From Bacteroidia bacterium (GTDB taxonomy: Bacteria > Bacteroidota > Bacteroidia > AKYH767-A > OLB10), in assembly GCA_037045145.1 (NCBI GenBank), contig JBAOIA010000012.1, positions 248,001-312,000 of the forward strand: a stretch of 64,000 bases of DNA, given 5' to 3'. The notes below the pieces were generated by a model. That model worked only from the letters and a program-made list of their open reading frames with translations. It was not told where the DNA came from and made no database searches. The position numbers and the translations under genes were made by a program. Shown here one piece after another: positions 33,650 through 42,711 of the stretch (its first letter is position 1; each line of letters starts with the position of its first letter).

Positions 33650-35038
33650 TTATTTTTTCAACGCTGTGAAATATTGAAAGAAGTAAGGTATTGTTTCTAT
33701 GCCTTTATAGAAGTTAAACAAACCATACTTTTCATTGGGAGAGTGCAGGTTATCGCTGTCTAACCCAAAGCCAAACAACACCGTTTTCAGACCTAACTCC
33801 TTTTCAAACAGTGCAACAATCGGAATACTTCCGCCACCTCTGGTGGCTATCGGTTTCTTACCAAAAGTTTTTTCCATTGCCATACTGGCTGCTTTAAATG
33901 GAACACTATCTGTAGGAGTTAAAACAGGTTCGCCACCGTGATGGGCAGAAACTTTTACTTTGACAAAAGGTGGTGCAATGGATAGAAAATGCTTTTCGAA
34001 AAGCTTGGAAATATTGTCTGAGCTTTGATTCGGTACCAGACGCATGGAGATTTTTGCAAATGCTTTTGAGGGTAATACAGTTTTAGCACCTTCACCGGTG
34101 TAGCCTCCCCAAATACCATTTACCTCAAGTGTTGGTCTGATACTGGTTCGCTCAATGGAAGTATATCCTTTCTCGCCCCATACCTCATTAATGCCCAAAT
34201 CTTTCATATATTCTTTTTCGTCAAAAGGTATTTTAGCCAAATCTCCTCTGTCAGCATCACTCACCGTCAACACATCATCGTAAAACCCTTTTACAGTGAT
34301 ATGATTATTTTCATCATGTAACGATGCAATCATCTGACAAAGTATTGTTGCAGGATTTGCAACAGCACCCCCATAAACACCACTGTGAAGGTCGCGGTTA
34401 GGTCCTGTAACTTCAACTTCCATATAGGCCAGACCGCGCAATCCAACATCAATAGAGGGTGTGTCGTTGGCAATCATCGAAGTATCTGAAATCAATACTA
34501 CATCTGCTTTAAGTCTTTCTTTATTGGCTTTAACAAAAATGCCAAGGTTTGATGAGCCTACTTCTTCTTCTCCTTCAATCATAAACTTTACATTACATGG
34601 CAGCGAAGATGTTTTCATCATGCTTTCAAAGGCTTTTACGTGCATGAACATCTGTCCTTTGTCATCACATGAACCACGTGCAAAGATGGCTCCCTCGGGA
34701 TGAAGGTCTGTCTTTTTAATTACCGGTTCAAACGGTGGTGAATGCCATAAATCCAATGGATCGGGCGGCTGTACATCGTAGTGCCCATACACCAAAACTG
34801 TTGGCAGCTTAGGATCAATTATTTTTTCTCCATAAACAATAGGATGTCCACCTGTTGGGCAAATTTCAACTTTGTCGGCACCGGCTTTTTCAAGGCTTAA
34901 CTTAACAAACTCTGCTGTACGAACCATATCAGCTTTATGTTTAGAGTCAGCGCTGACGGAGGGTATTTTCAGAAGTTCCAGCAATTCACTGAGGAAACGA
35001 TCTTTATTTTGTTCTGAATATTGTGTTGCTTTTTCCAT
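33650..35038 (-). CDS. M20-family dipeptidase (carnosinase-like)
   Basis: 462 residues, no signal peptide, so cytoplasmic. Zinc-site motifs: HYD in VLVYGHYDVQPPDPLDLW (His86), Asp in ARGSCDDKGQMFMHVKAF, the catalytic Glu pair in MIEGEEEVGSSN and a late His in DSDNLHSPNEKYGLFNF. A dimerisation domain is inserted (about 200-330, GLAYMEVEVTGPNRDLHSGV). Expected to hydrolyse dipeptides with broad specificity. It follows fabD by 26 bases and may be read with it; M13 follows. Confidence 0.94.
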   Translation of the reverse strand: MEKATQYSEQNKDRFLSELLELLKIPSVSADSKHKADMVRTAEFVKLSLEKAGADKVEICPTGGHPIVYGEKIIDPKLPTVLVYGHYDVQPPDPLDLWHSPPFEPVIKKTDLHPEGAIFARGSCDDKGQMFMHVKAFESMMKTSSLPCNVKFMIEGEEEVGSSNLGIFVKANKERLKADVVLISDTSMIANDTPSIDVGLRGLAYMEVEVTGPNRDLHSGVYGGAVANPATILCQMIASLHDENNHITVKGFYDDVLTVSDADRGDLAKIPFDEKEYMKDLGINEVWGEKGYTSIERTSIRPTLEVNGIWGGYTGEGAKTVLPSKAFAKISMRLVPNQSSDNISKLFEKHFLSIAPPFVKVKVSAHHGGEPVLTPTDSVPFKAASMAMEKTFGKKPIATRGGGSIPIVALFEKELGLKTVLFGFGLDSDNLHSPNEKYGLFNFYKGIETIPYFFQYFTALKK

Positions 35039-35064
35039 TTATAATTATTATTAATGATTAAAAA

Positions 35065-35949
35065 TTATGCACTCATTACCTGTGCATCTTTATGAATTTT
35101 CTTTACAAGTCCTTGCAAAACTTTTCCGGGTCCGGCTTCGATAAAATCAGTAGCACCGTCATTCACCATTTTAATAACAGTTTGTGTCCACCGAACGGGT
35201 GCTGTAAGTTGTGAAATAAGATTTTGCTTGATTTGTTGTGGGTCGGATGAAGGCAATGCATTTACATTCTGATAGACAGGGCAAACCGGTATTGCAAAAG
35301 TTGTGTTAGCAATGGCATTGGCTAACCTCTCACGAGCAGGCTCCATCAGTGGTGAGTGAAATGCTCCTCCTACAGGAAGAAGCAAAGCACGTCTTGCACC
35401 GGCAGCAGTGAGTTGTTCGCATGCAGTTTTTACACCTTCAATAGTTCCGGAAATAACCAATTGACCGGGACAGTTATAATTGGCACAAACAACAACGTCA
35501 TTAACTCCAGCACATATTGTCTCCACTTTTTCGTCTTCAAGACCAAGAATAGCTGCCATAGTTGAAGGCTTTAATTCACATGCAGCTTGCATGTCGAGTG
35601 CACGTTCCATCACCAGCTTCAGCCCATCTTCAAAACTCAGACATCTATTAGCTACCAATGCTGAAAATTCGCCTAATGAATGACCTGCAACCATGTCGGG
35701 ATGAAAATTTTCTCCAAGCGAAGCAATGACTGCACAGGAATGAATAAAAATTGCCGGTTGTGTAACCTTAGTTTGTTTCAGCTCTTCATCGGTACCACCA
35801 AACATAATCTCTGTAATAGCAAATCCTGTAATGCTGTTTGCTTTCTCAAAAATTCTTTTGGCGGCATCAGACTGTTCAAACAAATCTTTTCCCATTCCGG
35901 AAAATTGTGATCCTTGACCGGGGAAAATATACGCTCGTTTTAAACTCAT
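35065..35949 (-). CDS. fabD: Malonyl-CoA:ACP transacylase
   Basis: 294 residues. Moves malonyl groups from CoA to acyl carrier protein for fatty acid synthesis. Motifs: FPGQGSQFSGMGKDLFEQ (9-26), nucleophile Ser91 in VAGHSLGEFSAL, Arg in VMERALDMQ, His198 in GGAFHSPLMEPA and QLTAPVRWTQTV near the end. Complete and standard length. It is not in the classical fabH-fabD-fabG cluster; its neighbours are a thioesterase upstream and the M20 peptidase downstream. Confidence 0.96.
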   Translation of the reverse strand: MSLKRAYIFPGQGSQFSGMGKDLFEQSDAAKRIFEKANSITGFAITEIMFGGTDEELKQTKVTQPAIFIHSCAVIASLGENFHPDMVAGHSLGEFSALVANRCLSFEDGLKLVMERALDMQAACELKPSTMAAILGLEDEKVETICAGVNDVVVCANYNCPGQLVISGTIEGVKTACEQLTAAGARRALLLPVGGAFHSPLMEPARERLANAIANTTFAIPVCPVYQNVNALPSSDPQQIKQNLISQLTAPVRWTQTVIKMVNDGATDFIEAGPGKVLQGLVKKIHKDAQVMSA

Positions 35950-36003
35950 AAAATATTTAGTCAGTTATTTCAGTTGATTTTGATTAATGTGAAAATCTTT
36001 TGC

Positions 36004-36011
36004 CAAAGCTA
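36004..36011 (-). promoter_or_regulatory. Possible -7 element of fabD
   Basis: TAGCTTTG on the minus strand, about 55 bases before ATG 35949, fits TAnnTTTG; no -33 TTTG at the right distance. Confidence 0.35.
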
Positions 36012-36036
36012 AGTAAAACAAAATAAAACAGGTTGT

Positions 36037-36447
36037 CTAATTCTGAAAATATGGTGTAAACACTATGTTAAATTCATCAGTCGGGTTAACCGGCTTACCT
36101 GTTGCCTTACTCACAAAGACAAGTGTTACCGATGCAGTATTGAGTAACTCTCCCTTTTCATTAAAGGTTTCATAGTCAAAAACAATTCGTACAGAAGGCT
36201 TTTTTCTGATGGTAGTTTTTATCGTCAGTAAGTCATCATAAAATGCCGGTTTCTTATATTGAACAGAAAAATCAGATACCGGCAAAATAATTCCCTTATC
36301 TTCAAGTGACTTGTAAGGTAAACCAAGACTGCGCAGCATTTCTACTCTTGCCACTTCAAAATAAACAGCATAGTTTCCATAATACACATATCCCATTCTG
36401 TCGGCTTCGGCATATCTAACTCTAACCTGATGTTCAAACTCAATCAT
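36037..36447 (-). CDS. YbgC-like acyl-CoA thioesterase, hotdog fold
   Basis: 136 residues, 4HBT family. The N-terminal motif VRYAEADRMGYVYYGNYAVY contains the conserved Asp-x-x-Gly region and Tyr/Asn used by YbgC-type enzymes, followed by FEVARVEMLRSLGLPY with the catalytic-helix Glu, and a C-terminal beta sheet. Expected to hydrolyse acyl-CoA (short-chain or hydroxybenzoyl-type) in the cytoplasm. The exact substrate cannot be told. It lies 87 bases upstream of fabD on the same strand, a reasonable lipid-metabolism pairing. Confidence 0.9.
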   Translation of the reverse strand: MIEFEHQVRVRYAEADRMGYVYYGNYAVYFEVARVEMLRSLGLPYKSLEDKGIILPVSDFSVQYKKPAFYDDLLTIKTTIRKKPSVRIVFDYETFNEKGELLNTASVTLVFVSKATGKPVNPTDEFNIVFTPYFQN

Positions 36448-36529
36448 TAAATTTCGATAATATTAAATGCAAATAAAAAGAAAATGATGCTATGAAAATT
36501 TTAGTCATTATTTCTAGGTTAAAAATTTC

Positions 36530-36537
36530 TATATTTG
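36530..36537 (+). promoter_or_regulatory. -7 element for the M1 peptidase gene
   Basis: TATATTTG, 33 bases before ATG 36571, matches TAnnTTTG; the -33 region lacks a clear TTTG. Confidence 0.4.
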
Positions 36538-36570
36538 AAAGTTCAATTATGTCAGCATTAATTTTTATTT

Positions 36571-38961
36571 ATGAATTCATTTCTATATCATCTAAAATCA
36601 AAACAACTTCAATCATTTAATTTAAAACTACTATTCCTGTTGTTGGGTATATTTTCCTTTAACACCGGCTTGTCGGCTATGACTTCAATAGCAGACACTT
36701 TTCATATAGAAAAGTACATTATCAGTATTGATACTATTGACTTTACCGGCAAACAAATTAAAGCAAAAACACAAATACAAATTGTTGCCAATCAAAATAA
36801 TCTAAGTGCCATTGAAATGGATTTGTTTCAGCTGACTGTTGATTCTGTTTATTATCCATTGGGAAACCTACCCTATTCCTATCAAAACGATAAACTAAAT
36901 ATTAGTCTTCCTGTTGTATTAAACACGAATGACACTATAAGTTTAACCGTAGCATATCAAGGTAGTCCGAAAAAAGATGCATCAGGATTTGGCGGATTTT
37001 ATTTCTTTCCGAACATGGCCTTTAATCTCGGTGTAGGTTTTACTGCCGACCCTCACAACTTAGGTAAAGTTTGGTTTCCTTGTCTTGATGTTTTTGATGA
37101 TAAAAGTAAATATGAATTTTATATTACAACACCACTGACACAAAAAGCCTATTGCAATGGTTTTTTAAATGATTCACTCATTAATGCCAACAACACCATC
37201 ACCTGGCATTGGAAAATGAATGATTATATTCCAACTTATTTAGCTTGTATGGCAACCGGACCATACACTTCATGGTCGAGAACTTACAATGGTGTTCCTA
37301 TTGAAATTGCAGCATTGCCTGCCGATACTGCGGCAGTGTCAGCCACGTTTGTTAACCTGCCGGCAGCAATAAATCTGTTCACACAGTATTATGGGAGTTA
37401 CCCCTTCAATAAAATAGGATATACATTGGTAAATTTTACCGGTGGTGCCATGGAACATGCCACTAACATTGCCATTGGCAAGGCTTTTATTAATGGCACA
37501 CTTGGTTATGAAACATTGTGGGCACATGAGTTATCGCACATGTGGTGGGGCGATAAGGTGACCTGTAAAACTGCTGAAGACATGTGGCTAAACGAAGGCT
37601 GGGCATCTTTCAATGAAGCGTTGTTTACAGAAGCAATTTATGGACCAACAGCGTATAAAGACTGGATTAGGACAAATCACAGAAAAGTATTGCAACTGGC
37701 ACATATTACCGATGGTGGATATCTTGCATTGAATAACGTTCCGACCTCGGTTACCTATGGAAATACAGCATATCAAAAAGGTGCCGATATTGTTCATACT
37801 TTAAGAAATTATGCAGGCGATTCATTATTTAAAGTTGGAGCGCAACATTATTTAGACACTTTTGCTTATAGCAATGCATCGAGTATTGACATGGAACATG
37901 CATTTACTTCTTCCACAGGAACAGACTATTCACGTTTTTTTACAGATTGGGTTTACACTCCGGGATTTCCACATTTTTCTATTGACTCTGCAATATATGT
38001 TCCCGGAGGATTGGATCATTACTTTGTTTACACCCGTCAGCGTAATAAAGGCAGCAATGGACACATTTATTCCATGCCCGTAGATATTACCTTTAGTGAT
38101 GGCATTACTGACACTACTGTGAGCATACAAATTGACTCTGCCACACAAATGTTTCATATTCCATTGCTGATGGCAAATGCAACATGGATAGCATTAGACA
38201 GAGGTGAAAAAATCAGCGATGCAATATCGGATTACGAGAAAATAATTACAACTACGGGTTTACAGATTATGAAAGAAACAAATACAACATTAAATGTACA
38301 ATCTGTTGGAGCATCACCATCAACAGTAAGAATAGAACATCATTGGGTACAGCCCGATGGATTTAAAGGCAGCAACCCCGGAATACGATTAAGTGATTAT
38401 CATTATTGGCAAGCTGAAGGTATTTTCAATCCAGGATTTGTGAGTAAAATTTCGTTTCAGTATGATGGCTCAACCAATGGGCTAACCGGATATATTGACA
38501 ACACTTTGATTACCGGCCGTGAAGACAGTCTGGTATTATTGTATCGCGAAAACACTGCTGGCGACTGGCAAATCATTTCTGCTTCTCAAACTATGGGCTC
38601 ACCATTGGATAAAAGAGGTTCTTTTTCTGTTGACACTTTGAAGAAGGGAGAATATGTACTTGGTTACAGAGATTTTACTGTGAATAATGAACAGTTAAAC
38701 AACATGCAGAATTTCAATTTAAACATAGTTCCCAATCCGGCCAAAAATCACATCACCTTAACACTAAATTTGGAACCGGGTGATAGCGGCATAGCCCAAA
38801 TTATAGATATCAAAGGAAGAGAAGTTGACCGCATAAAAGTACAATCAGGGCAAAGTGAATATGTGATCCAAACAAGCAAATGGAAAAACGGAGAATATTT
38901 CATTCACCTGAAAACCGATAAGTCGTTGATTGCTAATGGCAGATTTATTATTCAAAAATAG
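36571..38961 (+). CDS. Secreted M1-family aminopeptidase with T9SS sorting domain
   Basis: 796 residues. A basic, hydrophobic N-terminus (KLLFLLLGIFSFNTGLSA) serves as signal. N-terminal beta domain from about 45, then the catalytic domain: substrate motif GGAMEHATN in place of the usual GxMEN, zinc motif HELSHMWWGD (about 317-326) and the third ligand Glu in WLNEGWASFNEALF. A Tyr in SVTYGNTAYQKGADIVHTLR fits the catalytic tyrosine region. The C-terminal 75 residues are a type A sorting domain (IVPNPAKNHITLTL, GEYFIHLKTDK). Expected to be exported through T9SS and act at the cell surface or outside, perhaps for peptide nutrition. The Asn to His change in GAMEN is worth noting. Confidence 0.92.
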   Translation: MNSFLYHLKSKQLQSFNLKLLFLLLGIFSFNTGLSAMTSIADTFHIEKYIISIDTIDFTGKQIKAKTQIQIVANQNNLSAIEMDLFQLTVDSVYYPLGNLPYSYQNDKLNISLPVVLNTNDTISLTVAYQGSPKKDASGFGGFYFFPNMAFNLGVGFTADPHNLGKVWFPCLDVFDDKSKYEFYITTPLTQKAYCNGFLNDSLINANNTITWHWKMNDYIPTYLACMATGPYTSWSRTYNGVPIEIAALPADTAAVSATFVNLPAAINLFTQYYGSYPFNKIGYTLVNFTGGAMEHATNIAIGKAFINGTLGYETLWAHELSHMWWGDKVTCKTAEDMWLNEGWASFNEALFTEAIYGPTAYKDWIRTNHRKVLQLAHITDGGYLALNNVPTSVTYGNTAYQKGADIVHTLRNYAGDSLFKVGAQHYLDTFAYSNASSIDMEHAFTSSTGTDYSRFFTDWVYTPGFPHFSIDSAIYVPGGLDHYFVYTRQRNKGSNGHIYSMPVDITFSDGITDTTVSIQIDSATQMFHIPLLMANATWIALDRGEKISDAISDYEKIITTTGLQIMKETNTTLNVQSVGASPSTVRIEHHWVQPDGFKGSNPGIRLSDYHYWQAEGIFNPGFVSKISFQYDGSTNGLTGYIDNTLITGREDSLVLLYRENTAGDWQIISASQTMGSPLDKRGSFSVDTLKKGEYVLGYRDFTVNNEQLNNMQNFNLNIVPNPAKNHITLTLNLEPGDSGIAQIIDIKGREVDRIKVQSGQSEYVIQTSKWKNGEYFIHLKTDKSLIANGRFIIQK

Positions 38962-38993
38962 CTTTCGTGGCTCAATTTTATGTTAAAGTTAAT

Positions 38994-39001
38994 TACATTT
39001 G
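38994..39001 (+). promoter_or_regulatory. -7 element for the T9SS propeller gene
   Basis: TACATTTG, 35 bases before ATG 39037, fits TAnnTTTG; the -33 region is poor. Confidence 0.4.
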
Positions 39002-39036
39002 CAACAAATTAAAATTCAAATTAAAATCAAATTATC

Positions 39037-41331
39037 ATGAGAAAAACATTACTCACATTAATTGCTGCTGTAGGCTCGTTATTTACGCAAGCACAGTGGA
39101 TTAGTCAAAATGTACCCATGACGTATGACGGCTACATGTTCGATATGGAAACTGTAGATGCCAATACGTGCTGGGGCGCATTGTGGAATGGTGTAGCTAC
39201 CAGCCAATATACTTCAGATTTTGCCAAAACAATAGATGGTGGAAACACATGGACCACAGGAACTATTCCTGTAGCCTCCGGATGGGTTATCTCTAACATT
39301 TGGCCTTTAAATGCTGACACTTGTTTTGTAATGATGTGCAACATCAATGCAGGCGGTGGAATGATTTACAAAACGGTTGATGGTGGAACAACATGGACAC
39401 AAAATTCAACAGCAGGGATGTATTCACAAGGCACTTCTTTTGGAAATGTGATTTACTTTTCTGATTCTCAAAATGGATTTACCATGGGTGATCCTGTTGG
39501 TGCCGGTGCTAACAAACGTTATGAGCTTTATACTACCAACGATGGTGGTGCAAACTGGACAGCAGTGCCTGTTGCCAACATTCCTGCTTTAACCAATGCA
39601 GGCGAATATGGTATCACCAACTTGTTTTCTGCTGTTGGCAGCAACATTTGGTTTGCTACTACTTATGGTGATGTATTACATTCAAGTGATAATGGACTAA
39701 CCTGGACAAAATCTGCATCAGGACTTCCTGCTTATACAGCAAACGGAAATCGTCAGGATATTTCTGACATTGCATTCAGTGATGCCAACAATGGAATAAT
39801 TACTCAGGTTAATGCTACTACCTATATTGTTAAACAAACAACTGATGGTGGTGCTACCTGGAATACGATTACGCCTACTGGTAATTTCTATCCAACAGAA
39901 ATTGAAGCCGTAGGTGGTTCAAACATTTATGTTAGTGGTGGATCGAACGCTACTTATGGTTTTGGTTCTTCATACAGTACCGATTTAGGTTTAACCTGGA
40001 CTGCACTTGACACCAACTTCTCTCATACTACTTTTGATTTCCTTAACTCTTCAACCGGCTATGGTGCAGAATATATTGCTGCCGGTAGCCCGGGTGGAGC
40101 TTGGAAGTTTTCAGGAACTCTTAGCAATAATCCTTTAAATGATGATTGTGCCGGTGCTATAAACATCAATACACAATTCGGTCAGGCGCCAGGAACATTA
40201 ACTTCATCAGGCCCATACGATAATACTAATGCAACTACAGGGCCACAAGACCCTACAACAGGCTTTGCATGTTTTGGCGAACCTGATGGTAATGGAGGCG
40301 CACCTTCTTTAGATAACACTCTGTGGTTTACTTTCACCGGTGATGGTAACACTTATTTTATTGAAGCACCCAATACCTGTGCAGGTGTCACCGATCCTAT
40401 TGATGATGGTGATACTCAAATAGCCATTTATACAGGTACTTGTGGTAACCTTACTCCTGTTGCCTGTAATGAAGATGGCCCTAATGCAACTACTACATAT
40501 TATCCTGCAGGCTTAAACTTTACTACCACTCCAGGTACCGTTTATTATATGATTGTAGATGGATTTAGCTTACAAGGAACTGTTTCTACTGGTCAGTTCT
40601 GTGTTCAGGTAACTAACCAATCAGTAATTGCCTGTGGAGACACTGCAATTAATTCAGGTTTAACTGTTTTAAATAAACCTGTTATTTGCTACGACAGTAC
40701 TTTAACAATTACTGTTTCCGGAATTAAAGCTCCTACAGTTGGTACAACAAAAGGGTTCAGCATAATGGTTTCAAATGCAGACATCAGTGGTAATAATGAC
40801 CCAATGTCAACAGGTGCTGTTGTTGGTGGTACTGGAACAATCTCTGTTGGAAGCAATGGAATATTCCAAACAAATTTAACTAACAATGCTACAAATCCTT
40901 TCGGTGCAGGTGTGTTTTATATTACACCGGTAGTTTATGGTAATGCAACAGGAACCGGAAACATTACGGCACTAACACTTGATCCAAACTGTACTTACAC
41001 AGGTGCTTCTGTAATGGTTGAGTTCTTGGCTCAGGGTGTAATTTGCCCAACCGGAATAAAAGAACTTAATGGTGCTTCATTTGCAGTTACAGGAGTTTAT
41101 CCTGTGCCTGTAAAAAACACATTGAACATAGCTGTTGAGTCTGCAAAAACTTCAACCATGACCATTACCATCAGTGATGTTCTTGGAAGAAATATTGTTT
41201 CAAGCACACAGTCTGTTAACAATGGCAGCAACACACTGACTTTAGATACTCAAAATCTTTCTTCAGGAGTTTATACACTTACTGTTAATAATGAAAAACA
41301 ACAATCTACAGTTAAGTTTGTAAAACAATAA
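39037..41331 (+). CDS. Secreted Ycf48-like propeller protein with T9SS sorting domain
   Basis: 764 residues. Signal peptide MRKTLLTLIAAVGSLFTQAQ. Residues about 20-365 contain BNR/Asp-box-like repeats typical of Ycf48/sialidase-like propellers: KTIDGGNTWTTGTIP, KTVDGGTTWTQN, TTNDGGANWTAV, HSSDNGLTWTKS and QTTDGGATWNTI. Residues about 370-540 form a beta domain with CFGEPDGNGGAPSLDNTLWF and YYMIVDGF, like other T9SS cargo modules. The end (VYPVPVKNTLNIAV, ISDVLGRNIVSS, SSGVYTLTVNNEKQQSTVKF) is a type A sorting domain. Expected to be exported; binding target unknown. Own promoter and terminator, so monocistronic. Confidence 0.9.
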   Translation: MRKTLLTLIAAVGSLFTQAQWISQNVPMTYDGYMFDMETVDANTCWGALWNGVATSQYTSDFAKTIDGGNTWTTGTIPVASGWVISNIWPLNADTCFVMMCNINAGGGMIYKTVDGGTTWTQNSTAGMYSQGTSFGNVIYFSDSQNGFTMGDPVGAGANKRYELYTTNDGGANWTAVPVANIPALTNAGEYGITNLFSAVGSNIWFATTYGDVLHSSDNGLTWTKSASGLPAYTANGNRQDISDIAFSDANNGIITQVNATTYIVKQTTDGGATWNTITPTGNFYPTEIEAVGGSNIYVSGGSNATYGFGSSYSTDLGLTWTALDTNFSHTTFDFLNSSTGYGAEYIAAGSPGGAWKFSGTLSNNPLNDDCAGAININTQFGQAPGTLTSSGPYDNTNATTGPQDPTTGFACFGEPDGNGGAPSLDNTLWFTFTGDGNTYFIEAPNTCAGVTDPIDDGDTQIAIYTGTCGNLTPVACNEDGPNATTTYYPAGLNFTTTPGTVYYMIVDGFSLQGTVSTGQFCVQVTNQSVIACGDTAINSGLTVLNKPVICYDSTLTITVSGIKAPTVGTTKGFSIMVSNADISGNNDPMSTGAVVGGTGTISVGSNGIFQTNLTNNATNPFGAGVFYITPVVYGNATGTGNITALTLDPNCTYTGASVMVEFLAQGVICPTGIKELNGASFAVTGVYPVPVKNTLNIAVESAKTSTMTITISDVLGRNIVSSTQSVNNGSNTLTLDTQNLSSGVYTLTVNNEKQQSTVKFVKQ

Positions 41332-41348
41332 TTCATATTGTTAAACAA

Positions 41349-41381
41349 TAAAAAAGCTGCCTCAAAAGGGCAGCTTTTTTT
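41349..41381 (+). terminator. Intrinsic terminator after the secreted propeller gene
   Basis: AGCTGCC (41355-41361) pairs with GGCAGCT (41369-41375), loop TCAAAAG, with an A-run before and T7 after, so it could work in both directions. Confidence 0.85.
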
Positions 41382-41475
41382 GTTAGCTATCATGCACTAC
41401 TAATTTAGATTTTCAAAAATCAAATTGTTTCAATCAATGACTATCACAAAAAACGATTTTCTTTTTTAAAAACAT

Positions 41476-41757
41476 TCATACTTTTTCAAGCGACCAAGCG
41501 CTGGCACGTTGATGCAGCATTTTCTTAGCATTTGGCCAAACATCAGTAAAAAACGATGAATCTAAATAGGCCTGTAAATGACTTTCACTTTGCCAAAGGC
41601 TGTAAGTAAAATAATCCGAAGAGGCTACATCTTTATGCAACTCAACTAAATTGCATCCATCAAAGGAGGCAATTTTTTCTTTTATTGAAGTAAAAAGTTT
41701 TTCAAAAGCTTTTCCCTCATCAGGTCTAACAGGCAATCGCACAATACGTGTTATCAT
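41476..41757 (-). CDS. ABM-domain protein (putative quinol monooxygenase)
   Basis: 93 residues. One ferredoxin-like antibiotic biosynthesis monooxygenase (ABM) domain: MITRIVRLPVRPDEGKAFEK, GCNLVELHKDVASSDYFTYS, then LWQSESHLQAYLDSSFF with the usual conserved W/E. Such proteins form dimers; some oxidise quinols without cofactor, many are uncharacterised. ATG at 41755-41757 overlaps the SAM hydrolase stop by 4 bases (ATGA), so the two are translationally coupled. Confidence 0.86.
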   Translation of the reverse strand: MITRIVRLPVRPDEGKAFEKLFTSIKEKIASFDGCNLVELHKDVASSDYFTYSLWQSESHLQAYLDSSFFTDVWPNAKKMLHQRASAWSLEKV

Positions 41758-42539
41758 TTTAGAAAAATTCTGATTTGATTACCATACTCAAATCCATACA
41801 ACAAAGAAATGTCACCCTGATTAATTGCAATTTCAAGATAGCCCGATGAATTAAACAAAGCCACCATCTTACCTGGTTCTACATCGTCATAACGATTATT
41901 AATTTGAGTAATAAATTCACGATGTCGAGGCAAATCAATTTCAAATCGCTTTTCTCCTACAACATTTTCAAAATACTCTTTCTCAATATTGGTAATAACA
42001 TTTCCAAAGGTATCAACATAAATAACCGTTCCCTGAATAGTATTAACATCATGCGATGGTTGAAACATTGACGACTGATAAAAAGATTGTACAGGAAGTC
42101 CTATTTCTACCAAAGGTTTATTGTTTACCAAATCATGTAACAATGTGACTAAAAAACTTTTCTCATGTGCCACACTCACATCTTCCGAACCTTTAATGTA
42201 AACTGCCTTTAGGGGTTCCTGCTTACTCACCAAAGTAAAAATACCATTATTACGACAAACGATTGTGCATTCTCCATATTGAATAACCATCCAACCTCTA
42301 TTGGTGTCTTCTCTTGTATTCGGCTGTTTATCCACACAGATTAAATGAATTGTCTGAGGAGGGAAAAAATAAAATGCATTTTTAAAAACAAAGGCAGCCT
42401 TAACACAATCGTAAACAGGAATCTGATGGCTGATGTCAACTATATTAACCCCCGGCAGCATGCTGAACAATTCGCCCTTTAGCGCTGCTACGTAGTGATC
42501 GGTTTGTCCCCAATCTGTTGTGAGTGTAATTAATGACAT
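41754..42539 (-). CDS. SAM hydrolase (SAM hydroxide adenosyltransferase, DUF62 family)
   Basis: About 261 residues from ATG 42539; the in-frame GTG upstream (42563) is less likely because MSLITLTTDWGQTDHYVAAL is the family N-terminus. Motifs: TTDWG-x-DHYVAALKG, VDISHQIPVYD, an IYVDTFGNVITNIEKEYFEN segment in the C-domain, and the end LLYGFEYGNQIRIF. Known family reaction: S-adenosylmethionine + water to adenosine + methionine, related to fluorinases. Cytoplasmic. Couples to the ABM gene. Confidence 0.9.
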   Translation of the reverse strand: MSLITLTTDWGQTDHYVAALKGELFSMLPGVNIVDISHQIPVYDCVKAAFVFKNAFYFFPPQTIHLICVDKQPNTREDTNRGWMVIQYGECTIVCRNNGIFTLVSKQEPLKAVYIKGSEDVSVAHEKSFLVTLLHDLVNNKPLVEIGLPVQSFYQSSMFQPSHDVNTIQGTVIYVDTFGNVITNIEKEYFENVVGEKRFEIDLPRHREFITQINNRYDDVEPGKMVALFNSSGYLEIAINQGDISLLYGFEYGNQIRIFLK

Positions 42540-42681
42540 GAATGCTGCCGGAATTAATTTCACAAAATTATCGGTAGCGTTGTCATTGCTGATAACTATA
42601 TTGATAAATTATAAACTTTCTGATGTTAGTGAAGATTGTCGGAATTTTAAGAAAAATTGCTTCTGATTAGTCTAAAAAAAT

Positions 42682-42689
42682 TAGGTTTG
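42682..42689 (+). promoter_or_regulatory. -7 element for the phoH gene
   Basis: TAGGTTTG, 22 bases before the TTG start at 42712, fits TAnnTTTG. Confidence 0.45.
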
Positions 42690-42711
42690 CATACATTAAA
42701 CCTTTGTAAAA

